Shown here: positions 44,110-55,225 of the stretch, in pieces
Numbering within the stretch: position 1 is the first letter of the stretch
Layout of the letters: every line of letters begins with the position of its first letter
Origin: Bidens hawaiensis
Lineage: Eukaryota; Streptophyta; Magnoliopsida; Asterales; Asteraceae
DNA: 64,000 bases
Reading direction: 5' to 3'
Assembly (NCBI GenBank): GCA_021521415.1
Contig: JAIQDT010009041.1
Coordinates: forward strand, 22,115-86,114
Position numbers and translations under genes: made by a program
The notes under the pieces: generated by a model
Seen by the model: the letters and a program-made list of their open reading frames with translations, nothing else
What the model was told of the DNA's origin: nothing
The model's database searches: none

Positions 44110-45046
44110 TGTCATTTTTCTAGGATGTCTATCTATGTTTCCACATAATACAATTTCTATATTTATACTATATAATAAATAAAGGTTTCTTAATAGCACA
44201 TGCCATCACAAAATAACTTGTTACAAAATTTTCCCACATCTCTCTCTTATTAAATACAATTCTCTTTTCTTATTAATAATTTATATTTAACTTTTTTTCT
44301 TTTTAATCTATTATTTTTTCTTTTTAATATTTATTTTTTGATATAAAAAATTGAATACCGACATAAATATATTATTTAGTTTTATATAAATATACTGTAT
44401 TAGTTATTAATATTAAGCTTTTATAAGTAACGATTTTTCACGTTGATTTAGATAAAATAATTAATTTCAAATTTCAAAGAATTTTTTTTTTACTTTATGT
44501 TTGTTTTGCAATAAAGATTAATAAAACTAAGGCCAATCACTATAGATGGTTGATTTGAGACATCTCTCTCTTATTAAATACAATTCTCTTTTCTTATTAA
44601 TAATTTATATTTAACTTTATGTTTGTTTTGAGACAAACTGTTTTAATGCATGGTAAGTTATGTGTGTTATTATCTAAAGTTAAAAACAAAAACAAAACAA
44701 ACAAAACTACTAATTTTGATATGGAGGTTATTATTACAAATATTATATATAAAAAAATAATCAGAGATTTATGAATTTTCAATAACTTTTTATTTCCATA
44801 TTGTGTAATGTGTAATTTATTCTACCATATATTATATATTTATATATTTTGAGCATATTTTCTTTATTTCAAATTGTGTTATTATTTAAATAAATTTATT
44901 TATTATAACCCGTGTTTTACGCAGGTCTTAATGCCATATGTATTACACATGAGTGATTCTTACAAAATTTTTTCATCTCTCTCTCATATTAAATATATAT
45001 TTCTTTTTTTATTAATAGTTTCATATTTTATTCTTTTTCTATTTGA
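44110..45046. other. AT-rich intergenic DNA with internal duplication
   Basis: A segment beginning CATCTCTCTCTTATTAAATA occurs at 44238 and 44563 over about 57 bases with no difference seen, and a diverged third copy starts near 44976. TTATAACCCGTGTTTTACGC near 44902 resembles motifs near Helitron ends, but no terminus is convincing. No gene is seen. Confidence 0.4.
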
Positions 45047-45734
45047 TGTAACGCCCTAGTTTCAATAAATAAATAAATAAAATATTTCGAGTTATTTTAG
45101 TTGTCGTGTCGAGAGACGTTAATTAAATTAATTAAGTAATATGAAGAGTATGGGTAGAACTAAGGGATTATTGGACTTAAAAGTGATTTGGGCCTAAAAG
45201 CCTTTGGGCTTTGCCTATTTAAACCCCTAAACCCTAAACCTATCATTTTCCTAATCATTCTCCAATCATTGTACACACACCCATACACCTACAATAATCT
45301 CCTGTGCACACAATCCGTCTTTCCATACATTCAAGATCTAACCAAACCTATAAGGTAAATAGTATGTTTATTTTCATTTCTTGTTAAGATTAATAACAAT
45401 GAATAACCGAAATCTGAAAGTTTACAACCGGGTCAAGCCGACATAAACGAACCGAGATAAACGAGTTCAATAAAATCTAGTAATATAAATAATAATGTCA
45501 TGGGTTTATCTGGATACAAATAATAATAACCACTTGGTCAGACGGGTTCAACGAGACCCCGAATCCGAGCTGCTCGGCCAAAGTTTAGAACCCGAGCCCA
45601 GATCTGAATCACCATGGACTTGACGAGCCTCGTACCCAAACCCGTTCCCCTGTGTACGCCGGTAGGTGGTCGTGGACGACCGTGGCTAAGGAAACCCGAA
45701 CCAGATCCAAGCCCTCACGCGAATACTTTGGACT

Positions 45735-45870
45735 CGAACGTGCGAATTCACGAATTTGCATCGCATCCCGTGCGAATAGTCTTCATGCGAATTCTGGTAC
45801 GAGTTCCGATGCGAATTCCGATGCGAATTCCAGTGCGAATTCTCCCAATGCGAATCATAACATGCGAATG
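45735..45870 (+). repeat. TGCGAATTC-core array in LTR E
   Basis: About ten copies of (A)TGCGAATTCC or shortened GTGCGAAT occur in 135 bases. Read on the other strand the core is GAATTCGCA, so TTCGC is again the invariant centre. Confidence 0.85.
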
Positions 45871-45910
45871 GACTGGGTGCGGGATTGTGGATGAAGGTTG
45901 CCATGGTGGT

Positions 45911-46077
45911 TGTCACACCCCACCTTCGGGCCTAGGCGTGTGACTCACAGTTGGTACCACTTTTGTCAATTTATCAAAGTTTGCAGCGGAAAATGTCAAT
46001 TTAAAAATATTTACTTTCATTACAAAGGGAATTAAACACCTTTGTATGTTTTACAAAATTAATTGTTTAAAAACAAG

Positions 46078-46110
<33 letters not shown>

Positions 46111-47837
46111 TCATTACAAAATTAGCTGAGCCACCAGCTGCATTCTATGCCTAATGATCTTCTATCTTCATTGGCATATCCATCTCTATACCTTATTCTT
46201 GATTACCTGAAAACAGTTTGAAAATACGCCAGCTATATGCTAGTGAATACGCTGACTCGATAAAATATTTTCACAGTTTGTAATGACACAACACCAACAG
46301 TGTTCAACGACTCAGTGGGTCTCAATCCCATTTCATCGGAACTAAACATACGCACAAACCACATAATGGGACTTCACTCGCCCTAGAGACAGTCACTTGC
46401 CTCATGGTCAGTATGTCTGTAGTGTGCCCACTACAGTACATATATGTAAGGATCCAGACACATGTGTATTTTAGTCTGAGTGTTTAGTACTACCTTGAAT
46501 CAAAACGTTTTAGAGGATTTGAACCAACCCTCATGTAAATATTTTCATAACTCATTTACATATGGATAACAGTCCATAGTTTAAAGAGTAAGTATATAGA
46601 CGTATTTACGTCATAAAGCATTTCACACTATAAAAAAATTTGGACGTATTCACCTTTTGATTTCAAGATTTCTCACCAATAGATGCCTGATCTTTATCTC
46701 GGACCTATAGTACGAGAATAACATTCTATAAATAACTAGATCTAAAATCTAGCCATAGACCTTAAGTCTATTTGCATAACCTTTACCTTGATATTCATTT
46801 CATTTTATAAATCATTTATATACTACGTTTCTTTATCATGAAGAAACGTATATACATTCCATTTCTTCGTCCATAAGATATCTTTATAATAAAGAATAAT
46901 ATTGTATTCATAACCTTATCTTATGAAAGCTACATTACACTTATTATCTGATCAAGGTATAGACTATACCCTCGACTAGGGTCTTAGCCATATATAATAA
47001 AATAATCGGGTAGAATCCCTACCTTGTATAGCTTATCTACGAAATGCTTAAAATTCACGTGGGCAGCACTCCTACTTGCACGTACTTCTAGACAACGAGC
47101 GTATCGGAATTGTCGGGTTAAAGGCACGAAAACCGAGGTAAAGTGTGAGATGTGAGGTGATGGAGACTTCATCCACATGGCCAGCCATTTATATCCTGAA
47201 TCTTTGCATCTTCGCGTATCGCGAAGCTGCTTCGCGTATTGCGAAGGTGCACTAGCCTAGGTGAGTCATCGCGTAGGCTTGCCACATGTCACTCCGGTCT
47301 ACTATGTGTCCCGTGACGTGTCCTTCATCTTTGTGTATCGCGAAGTTGCAACTTAAATTCTTCGCATATCGTGAAGATGGAAAATTTCAAATCTGTTCAT
47401 TTTTAGTCCTTAATCTTTTGGTAACTTGCCACATCTCGATTTCGTCTCATCATCCAAAAATACAAAGGCGGCTCGCGGTGATGCGAGCGTGCGAAGTGCA
47501 AAGTGCGCCATCAAATCGCCACATTGCGCCCATCGCCCTTCACCCGAGCCCCAGGCCGTGTCCGTGCGCGTGCGCGTTGGGCGCTTCGCACCCTCCGCTA
47601 CGACTAGTGAGAGTGGTTAGCCATACAAGAACATTACCATGGATATTTCCTTCCTTAAAAAGTGCTTTCAATTCTCTCCCACTTTCTATGTGGGATGGAG
47701 TTTCCTTACTTATTCCCTTAGCATAAAAATGCTTTCTTTTCTTTACCATACTCTTTCCATTATTTGTCTCATGAATATTTTTGTCCTTTAACTTTATAAA
47801 CTTGTCAAATTTGAACCAAAATTTTGTTGGTGTTACA
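45911..47837 (-). mobile_element. solo LTR F, reverse orientation, inside LTR E
   Basis: On the minus strand it reads TGTAACACCAACAAAATTTT ... GGTGGGGTGTGACA, 1927 bases. Its TATA box ATATAAATGG lies at about 47187-47196. Flanks GTGGT and GTTGC agree at three of five bases, so the target duplication is decayed or mis-set. No internal coding region is present, so it is a solo LTR of a Ty3 family different from LTR E. Confidence 0.7.
47205..47380 (-). repeat. TTCGCGATACGCGAAG-type dyads upstream of the LTR F TATA box
   Basis: Four copies of a 14-16-base near-palindrome (CTTCGCGTATCGCGAAG and variants with TT or AT in the centre) occur at about 47211, 47229, 47332 and 47362. All lie just upstream of the TATA box at 47190 on the minus strand, where regulatory factors would bind. 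Confidence 0.8.
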
Positions 47838-48096
47838 GTTGCTGAGGGTAGGAGGGCCGATGGTGGCCGGTGAAGGAGGACGGGGTAGGAAACGGTGGTG
47901 GGGGGTTGGCTGCATGGTTAAGGAAAGAAGAAAGAATGAAGAAGATGAAGTTGTGGTGAGTGGGGTATAGGGGGGTTGGCGCCTAGCTGCCAGAACGGAA
48001 GGTGGCGGCGGAGGTGGGTGCAGGTAGAAGGGAGGAAGAGATAAGGGTTGGGTGGGGTGGGGTTGGTTATATATCTAGGGATTGGAAAAAAAATAA

Positions 48097-48174
<78 letters not shown>

Positions 48175-48360
48175 CATAAATAGTAATGAAAGGATGTGAT
48201 GAGAAACGAACCCGAACCCGAGACTCGACTTGTCTAGAAACCGTAACCCGCCACATGCAAAACTAATGGTTTATGGGACCCGTTTGGAAACACCTAAACG
48301 TAAGAGCACGTTATTAATGAAGGAATTGAAAAGAACATATGAATGAGAGGAAAATCTTAA
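47838..48360 (+). other. continuation of LTR E with (AAT)n tract
   Basis: G-rich leader sequence, then about 25 AAT units at 48096-48173, then CGAACCCGAACCCGAG. No gene is present; the long poly-Ile and poly-Tyr frames come from the microsatellite. Confidence 0.7.
48096..48173. repeat. (AAT)n microsatellite
   Basis: An almost perfect AAT/ATA run of about 78 bases. It lies in the leader part of LTR E and probably varies in length. Confidence 0.95.
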
Positions 48361-48845
48361 TATATATATATATATACATACATACATATATATATGTATA
48401 TATATATAGCTTAATAATAATAAATAAGGTCAAATATATTTAATTGACAAGAAAAATTTAAAAGGTTACATGTCGGTTTGGTTAACTTAAAAGTTAACCC
48501 CGTTAACTTAAGAAATGAATGAAAAGAGATTATAGAGGATTAATACGTGTACATTATTAAACAGTTAGCCGCGTATAACTCAGGAAGGGAATTACTATTA
48601 ACGATGAACGTAACAGGGTTCAGGTGAGTTCTAGCCCATTTTTATGTGTTATGTTTTCGGGGCTGTGTGCATACTGCGATTTGTTAGATTAATACACTTA
48701 CTTTAAATGGTAAGTGCATATTAGATATATGTTTGCATATGAATGTGAATTTTATGGATAGACTAACTAGTATGCACGTAGTTGTTATATTAGTTATGAT
48801 TAAAGGAAGTAGAAAGGAAATGTAACGAAGGTAGAATTGTATGGT

Positions 48846-49090
48846 ATGTTAGAGGGCACTGGGCCCTAATAATAACCGAGGTATGTAGGGACTAGACCCT
48901 TATAATATCCTAGGTATGTAGGGACTGGAACCTTATAATATCCAAGGTACGTAGGGACTGGACCCTTATAATATCCAAGGTATGTAGGACGCCGGATCCT
49001 TATAAATTCCAAGGTATGTAGGGACTGGACCCTTATAATATCCAAGGTATGTAGGGGCCGGACCCTTATAATATCCGAGGTATGTAGTCA
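48846..49090 (+). repeat. tandem ~33-bp array in LTR E
   Basis: Seven or so units share GGTATGTAGGGACTGGACCC and TTATAATATCC, with small changes. An older form of the unit is present once in the LTR at 1366-3400 (TCGAGGAATGTAGGGCGTAA near 2640), so the array expanded in this LTR. Confidence 0.85.
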
Positions 49091-49181
49091 GTAAGAAGCA
49101 TGAATGTATGTATGTATGTATGAGTGGTAGATGAACAGGTAAGTATTAATACGTATCTTTGGGCGCGTATTAATAAGTAAG

Positions 49182-51352
49182 TGTAAGATCCCGCATCCTG
49201 GGAATCCTACAGTTGGTAATTATATCCAAAATTTACAAAATTTTAAAACAAAGATAACTTCATTTTATTAAAATCCATTTCAGAGTGATAAACAGCGGAA
49301 TAGTAAATATCATAATTCCCAAAAACCGAGAAAAGTGCCCAAAAACCAAAATTTAAATGCTTATAGTACTCAATGAAAAGAAACAGTCTGCATTATAAAT
49401 TTTCCGACTAGATGTGCCTTCAACCGTCCGAGTAATCTCTAGCACGTCCAAGCGGTAACATCCTCTTCTTATCTGAAAAGTCAAACTAACATACACACAA
49501 AGTCAGCTTAAACTGAGTGAGTTCAAGTTTTATATAATCAATGTTTACAATTCAGTTTGGGTTCCAAAAGTACGAAAACCCTGAAAATCATAAGTAAATA
49601 AATAGATGTTTTCCTTTGAAATGTTTATGCTAACACGAGACTCGCACCACGAGTCGTAACTCGAGTAATATATTGGACCCGGTAGCAGAAAACAGTATAT
49701 ACTATGGGCCTCTCACCACGAGTCGTAACTCGAGTAATATATTGGACCCTAATACAGAAAATCCACACAATACGGGCCTCTCACCACGAGTTGTAACTCG
49801 AGTAATATATTGGACCCAATTGTGGGTTTAACAAGGGACGTGCCTCTCACCACGAATCACAAGTCACGAAGTCAAGGATCCGAGTAATATATTGGACCCG
49901 GCCATCATCACCATGCACACACACACATCAAAGGCACGCTTACACGTATGTTCATTAGGTACACATATCAGTAGGCATACATGTATATATATACCTATAG
50001 CTAAATCACAATGAACTAATGTATTTCAACCAGTTGTCATAGGTAATATGTATAATGTATCTAAAATACAATTATTTCAAGTAAACCTATACACAGTCAA
50101 TTAAACAGTTTAACGGGTAAAACAAGCGGGTGTGTATGCTAGCCTAAAACGTAAAAAGTAAAAAGGGGCATCATGAACTCACCTGATACGAGGCAGACAA
50201 CCACAACAAGCTATACAACCGCCAAGTAATCCCACCACTCAAATGCCTGTCGGATTACACACAAGAATTACTAATGATACCGAATAAACTCGTTTACCCT
50301 ACGAGGCGTTCTAACATGGTTTGACTTACCTAAAGCCTCAACCTCACCAATTTCAATTACAACAGCCTCCGGGGCCTTGTATTTACGAAACCACCCTGGG
50401 ATAATCCCGGGAATAAAGAATTCCCAAATTAGCCCTGAAGTTGCTAGATGAGACGAATATGCGCGATTATGAGGTGTTTATGCCCTTAACAACCAACTCA
50501 GCCTCGTGTGGATCTAATTTAGCAAAATCATAGCCAACAAGTCCACACGACACCGCACGAGTTGGATGGGTCGGTAATTCGCAAACACGACGCACAAACT
50601 ACCAATGAACGCGAATTTGCGTTGTACCGACCCGTTTGAGTAACCGACAACCAATTCAGCCCCAATACTTAAAGAAATAATTTTCCAACAGCCCGCATAT
50701 CAAACCGAAGCTACCCGAACTAAATTGGTTGTTAATTCCTTCAAACCTCGTGCTAAACGTAACAATTTAACAATCTAGACAACCGAATGCTAGTTTTCAA
50801 TCTATCACTAATTGACCAATCAAACAAAAACCATAGCCCGCGATATTAAAGTATGTTACATTAGACATACCTAAGAAGATTGTGGGGAAAGAACCTCAAT
50901 CAAAACAGTCCCGAAAGTGCTCGAAAGGACAGCCACCCGTTAAGCCTACAATAAGCGATTCTTCGATCAATACGCGAGATATAAAGATGGTTTAAGGTGT
51001 AAAAGACTAGTATAGGTGTAGGAATAACCTTGAATTGAAGTTTCACACCTTGATTATGGCTGGAAAAAAGAAAAATGAGGCTAGGGAGGGGCTGTTGTGG
51101 TCCGATCGGCTGAAAGAGAAAGGGGGGTTAGGGTTTTGTGTAAGTCCCGACACAGGATCTTTCAATGTGATATCAAGAAACTCAATAATTAGGCGGAATC
51201 TAATCACCAAGCCGATTCTAATTAATATATATTCTACCAACTAGGCCCAAAACAGACTAAAGACCATCAAGATCAAATGATCTCGGTTAACATACAAAAA
51301 CCCAATTAAGCCCAACCCGACAAAGCAAAAACCACAAAACATGAACCAACAA
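49182..51352 (-). repeat. 3' LTR of Ty1/copia element A (2171 bp)
   Basis: On the minus strand it starts TGTTGGTTCATGTTTTGTGG right after the polypurine tract AAGGGGGAGAT, and ends GGGATCTTACA where LTR E resumes. U3 is short, with a TATATATT box near 51213-51230. A tandem array of CCACGAGTCGTAACTCGAG with AATATATTGGACCC lies at 49640-49900. Large LTR size and this purine tract fit Sirevirus-type elements. The U5 half resembles Ty3 LTRs in this window. Confidence 0.7.
49640..49900 (-). repeat. tandem ~85-bp array in the element A LTR
   Basis: Four units on the plus strand share CCTCTCACCACGAGTCGTAA, CTCGAGTAATATATTGGACC and a variable spacer. The last is altered by an insertion. It occupies the position that the 33-bp array has in LTR E. 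Confidence 0.85.
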
Positions 51353-53687
51353 TCTCCCCCTTGGTTTATTGCTTGATTCACTTTCAAAATGTCAACTGTT
51401 GACGTCTGATATGCGCCGATGCCTACATTTATTCCTCCCGGCGCATATACTGTGGCTTCTAAACAAATACTTGGAAGTTGAGTGTCTTGTTTAGTGCCTT
51501 TATTCCGGTAATAGTAGCTCTGTCTGGTAATCCAGCACAGATCATGCTACTCGCCAATAGAAGTAGATGTTTATGAAGTTGATTAATGAAAACGGTAGAA
51601 AATCTTAGGTTTGATCGACTTAGAAACACCGAATCTAATGTAGTTTTGATGGAGCAAACAAACTTCCGTCAAGGTTTGACTGAGAATCCCTTGAGATGTC
51701 AGTTGATCACGGACTTCTCTGGTTGACCAAGAGATTTCGGTCAACCTCCATCAAGAATACTTGAACAAGGTCCTTCCTCTTCACCATTTTACCAATCACC
51801 ATTGATGACCAAACCTGCCTCTACCTTCAACAGCTAAAAGAAACAATCAGTAACTTCAAAGAAGCCAAAAACAGATCATAACCGCAAACCGATTTAGTAG
51901 TCATACCCAAGAATCAAAGTTATATATTAACAAAATTTACTTACCTTTCTTAATGAGTTTTCCGAAAGAAATTAGAAGAAGACATGAAAAGATGAATGAA
52001 TAGATAGTTTATGATTTCGGAAGATCTTGGAAGATTTTGGAAGATGCAAATTTCAAGAATGATTAATAAAGTGCAATGAGTGCATTTTAAACTTCCAGAT
52101 TACATCATCTTGTACCGAGAAGATATACTGACCGAGAACAGTTATGGGCCGAGAACAGTTATCTTGGACCGAGAACTCACATATGTGGAGTTCGCTGGGC
52201 TAGTTGGATCAGGCCGAGAACATAAAACATCCGTTGGGCCAAAGGGACTGATCCACACAACAATACCAGCAGTTTTATAATAAAAAATGATCCCAAGTCA
52301 TGAAAAATTGATTTCTTATGGACATCTGTTTCGACACGAGTACACATGAGATAAAAAAAATAAAAATTTAAAAATAAAATAAAAATTAAAATAAAAAGAT
52401 TTACATGTCTAGAAGATTTATCAAATTTTGGGATCAAATTTCAGCTGTTTGAAAGCAACCATTTCCTTTTAAGAAAAGATCCGAACATGAAATCATTTTG
52501 ATTAAGATACTTTCACAATGATTCATTTTCAGCATTATTATGACATAGTGAAAAGGTTGATAGCAGGTATAAGCTTAGCATGACTTTCTTTGCGCCAGTG
52601 ATATGCTTAGATTCAATTAGGCATAAAGCTTATATGGACATCACTTATGAACCTATGATGCCCCCTATCTCTTCTCAAAGCTTATTTGGCTTTCCCCAGA
52701 TCACCCCAATTTGACTCCAACCCCCTAGTGCTTGATCAAAGAAGTTTCTTTATACAAAATAAATTTTAAGCTTTAAGGTTGAACGTTGGACTTACATGCC
52801 GTCCGGACTTACAAGCCTTACATTCAGGGTGTTTAGGACTTACTTGTATGCCCCACCCCTGTAGTTCCCTGGTGCCCCTTTAAGCCTTAAAACCGAATTT
52901 AAATTTCTACAATTTCATACAATATATAATAATTTTTTTTAAATAGTATTTAGGCGATCAAGACACTAACGGGCTCGTGTATGACTGGGTAATTACTTTT
53001 CTGCCTATCATTCGGAGAGATGTATCTATGGATGTGCAAACATCTTCAAAATGACTCTCCACAAAAAGTTTAGAAGATTTAGTTTATATCACTTCAAACT
53101 TTTACTTGTCATGGAAAGCTACCATACACATCAATGACTGTTCAAAAGCCTTTTTAGCTTAATAATTTCACACGTTAGGCACACAGAATCAATTTATCTA
53201 TCATTTATCAAAGGTTGGATTAATTTTTCTTTGAAAATATTTTAAGCCTATAATAAGCTTTAGCTGAATAATAATATCACTTCCCAGATGATAACTTCGA
53301 AGACAATTTTAAATTCAATCACCCCAGTCACCTTTAGTTTTCAGGTGAATGGCTATCCCATATGTCTACAGGTAGACGATAGGACCAAACACAAAATAGT
53401 ATATGTCCCTTAAACTTAGGTGGCCGACATAATTTTCAGTGAGAGAACCAAAACAATTTTTATGTTCAGTCGCCCCGGTAACTTTCAGTTCTAAGGTTAA
53501 TGGCTATCCCGTGAGCCAAGAGTTGATAACGAGGCCAAACATATTAAATATGTCCGTTGAACTTGTGTAACTAACGTAATTTTAAGCAATAGAACAAAAA
53601 CAAGTTTTTTTTAACTAACGTAAATTTCTACAGAAATTATGATAAAAACAGAAAATATTTATGTACAAAATTTAACCTCAACAGTAC
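51353..53687 (-). other. long 3' noncoding region of element A with polypurine tracts
   Basis: Between the pol stop and the 3' LTR are 2.3 kb without a coherent reading frame. AAACCAAGGGGGAGATTG abuts the LTR. Other purine-rich stretches (minus strand) occur near 52660-52730 and 52850-52880, a pattern known from Sireviruses. A ~150-bp dimer lies at 53290-53600. A decayed env-like ORF could once have been here, but I see no trace of one. Confidence 0.55.
53290..53600 (-). repeat. diverged ~155-bp direct dimer
   Basis: Both halves, read on the plus strand, go through AATCACCCCAGTCACCTTTA / AGTCGCCCCGGTAACTTTCA, AATGGCTATCCC, AACGAGGCCAAACA or its variant, and ATATGTCC. Identity is perhaps 75%. 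Confidence 0.7.
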
Positions 53688-55225
53688 TTAGTCTTCAAAA
53701 TGTAACATCTTAAGAAACCCTACAAGCACGTTGAATCTAGCTGTTCCGACCGGTTTTGTAAATAGGTCCGCCACATTGTTATCAGTGTGGACCTGTTCAA
53801 GATGAATTAACTTCCGGTCGTAACAGTCGCGAATGAAATGAATTTTGATATCAATATGCTTGGTTTTATAATTTTGAACCGGGTTTTTGATAATAGCAAT
53901 TGCAGCATCATTATCATAGAAAATAGGAGTGTCAAGAAATTCCAAAACGTAGTCTAGCAGTTGATGTTGCATCCATATGACCTGAGAACAACAGGCAGAA
54001 GCAGCAACATATTCAGCCTTGGCAGTGCTTGTGGACACCGTTTGTTGTTTCTTGCATTACCACGAAATGAGCCGATCCCCCAAAAATTGACATCCAGCAG
54101 ACGTCGATTTCCTGTCAATATCATCACCTCCATAATTACTGTCAAAAAAAGCATACAGATCAAATTATGAATTCTTGGGATACCAAAGACCGAGCTTCGG
54201 TTGCCTTTTCAGATATCTAAAAATTCGTTTAACAGCAATTAAATGAGAGAGTTTAGGATTAGCCTGGAAACGAGCACACTGACAAACTGCGAACATGATG
54301 TCAGGGCGACTGGCGGTAAGATACATTAGGGACCCGATCATCGATCGATAGTACGTTTGATCTACAGATGAAGAGGTCTTTCAGCCATAGGAGTCACCAC
54401 ACTTTTGGAGTCTTGAAACTCAAACTTTGCCAACATATCCTCGACATATTTTCCTTGATGTAGCAGAATGCCTGTCGAGCTTTGACGAACTTGCAGACCC
54501 AGAAACATTGTCATCTCTCCCAACGAACTCATCTCAAACCTTTTCTTCATCACCTCCTCAAACTCAGAACAGAGAGCAGTGCTGGTAGAACCGAAGATGA
54601 TGTCATCCACATACATCTGAACTAGGATCAGATCCTTTCCAACAGTCTTTATGAACAGTGTCTGATCAATGGTTCCACGCTTATACCCGTGCTCTAGAAG
54701 ATGTGCTGTCAACGTCGCATACCATGCTCGAGGAGCCTGATGAAGACCATAAAGAGCCTTGTCCAACTTATAGACATGAGACGGATGCTTGGGATCCACA
54801 AAACCTGGTGGCTGATCCACATAAATCTCTTCCTTCACTTCGCCATATAGAAACGGTGTCTTGACATCCATTTGATAGAATGTGAAACCCATGTATGATG
54901 CATAAGCCAAAAAAATCCGAATGGCCTCAAGACGAGCCACTGGAGCGTACACCTTAGTATAGTCTAGGCCCTCAACCTGACGAAAACCACAAACCACAAG
55001 CCTTGCCTTGTTTCTAACAATGACCCAAGTGTCATCCTGCTTATTTCGAAAAAAACCCATCTAGTATTTAGCGACTTCTTCCCATCGGGTAGCTCGACCA
55101 ACTTCTCGACCTTGAGCTTTTCAAACTGATTGAGTTCCTTATGCATGGCTTCAACCCAGCTTAGTTCTTGTAGAGCCATGTCAATCGAATTGGGCTCAAT
55201 TTGTGAAATGAAGCAAGAATACAAG
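53688..55225 (-). pseudogene. RT and RNase H of Ty1/copia element A
   Basis: Fragments in three frames together cover copia RT and RNase H. RT begins ALQELSWVEAMHKELNQFEK, then [24 protein letters not shown] and the catalytic YVDDIIFGS near 54610. The connection SRPDIMFAVCQCARF is near 54270. RNase H has STAKAEYVAASACCSQ, FYDNDAAI and HIDIKIHFIRD, and the frame ends at 53688. Frame breaks lie near 55060, 54360 and 54050-54170. Several stops look like CAG or CAA changed to TAG or TAA. The copia order (integrase before RT) is seen with the next entry. It is not functional. Confidence 0.9.

Larger units (their letters stand above)
45047..49181 (+). repeat. Ty3-type LTR E, split by a solo LTR and cut by a Ty1/copia element
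   Basis: It begins TGTAACGCCCTAG, has a TATA-like CCTATTTAAACCCC near 45214 and a leader ending CTATAAG|GTAAAT near 45355. Its R-U5 part at 48620-48730 matches the LTR at 1366-3400 (GTGAGTTCTAGCCC, TTTTCGGGGCTGTGTGCATA). The LTR's last ~300 bases are missing, because the Ty1/copia LTR starts at 49182. Without the rest, solo versus full element cannot be decided. Confidence 0.75.

Noticed and set aside
47286..47749. 146-codon plus-strand frame in LTR F
   Set aside because: Low-complexity content inside a solo LTR, no start context, no known motif, and antisense to the LTR.
48002..48256. Poly-Ile and poly-Tyr frames
   Set aside because: They are translations of the (AAT)n microsatellite.
51035..51244. 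Paired 65-69-codon frames at the element A LTR promoter
   Set aside because: They are overlapping frames on both strands of leader sequence with no domain.
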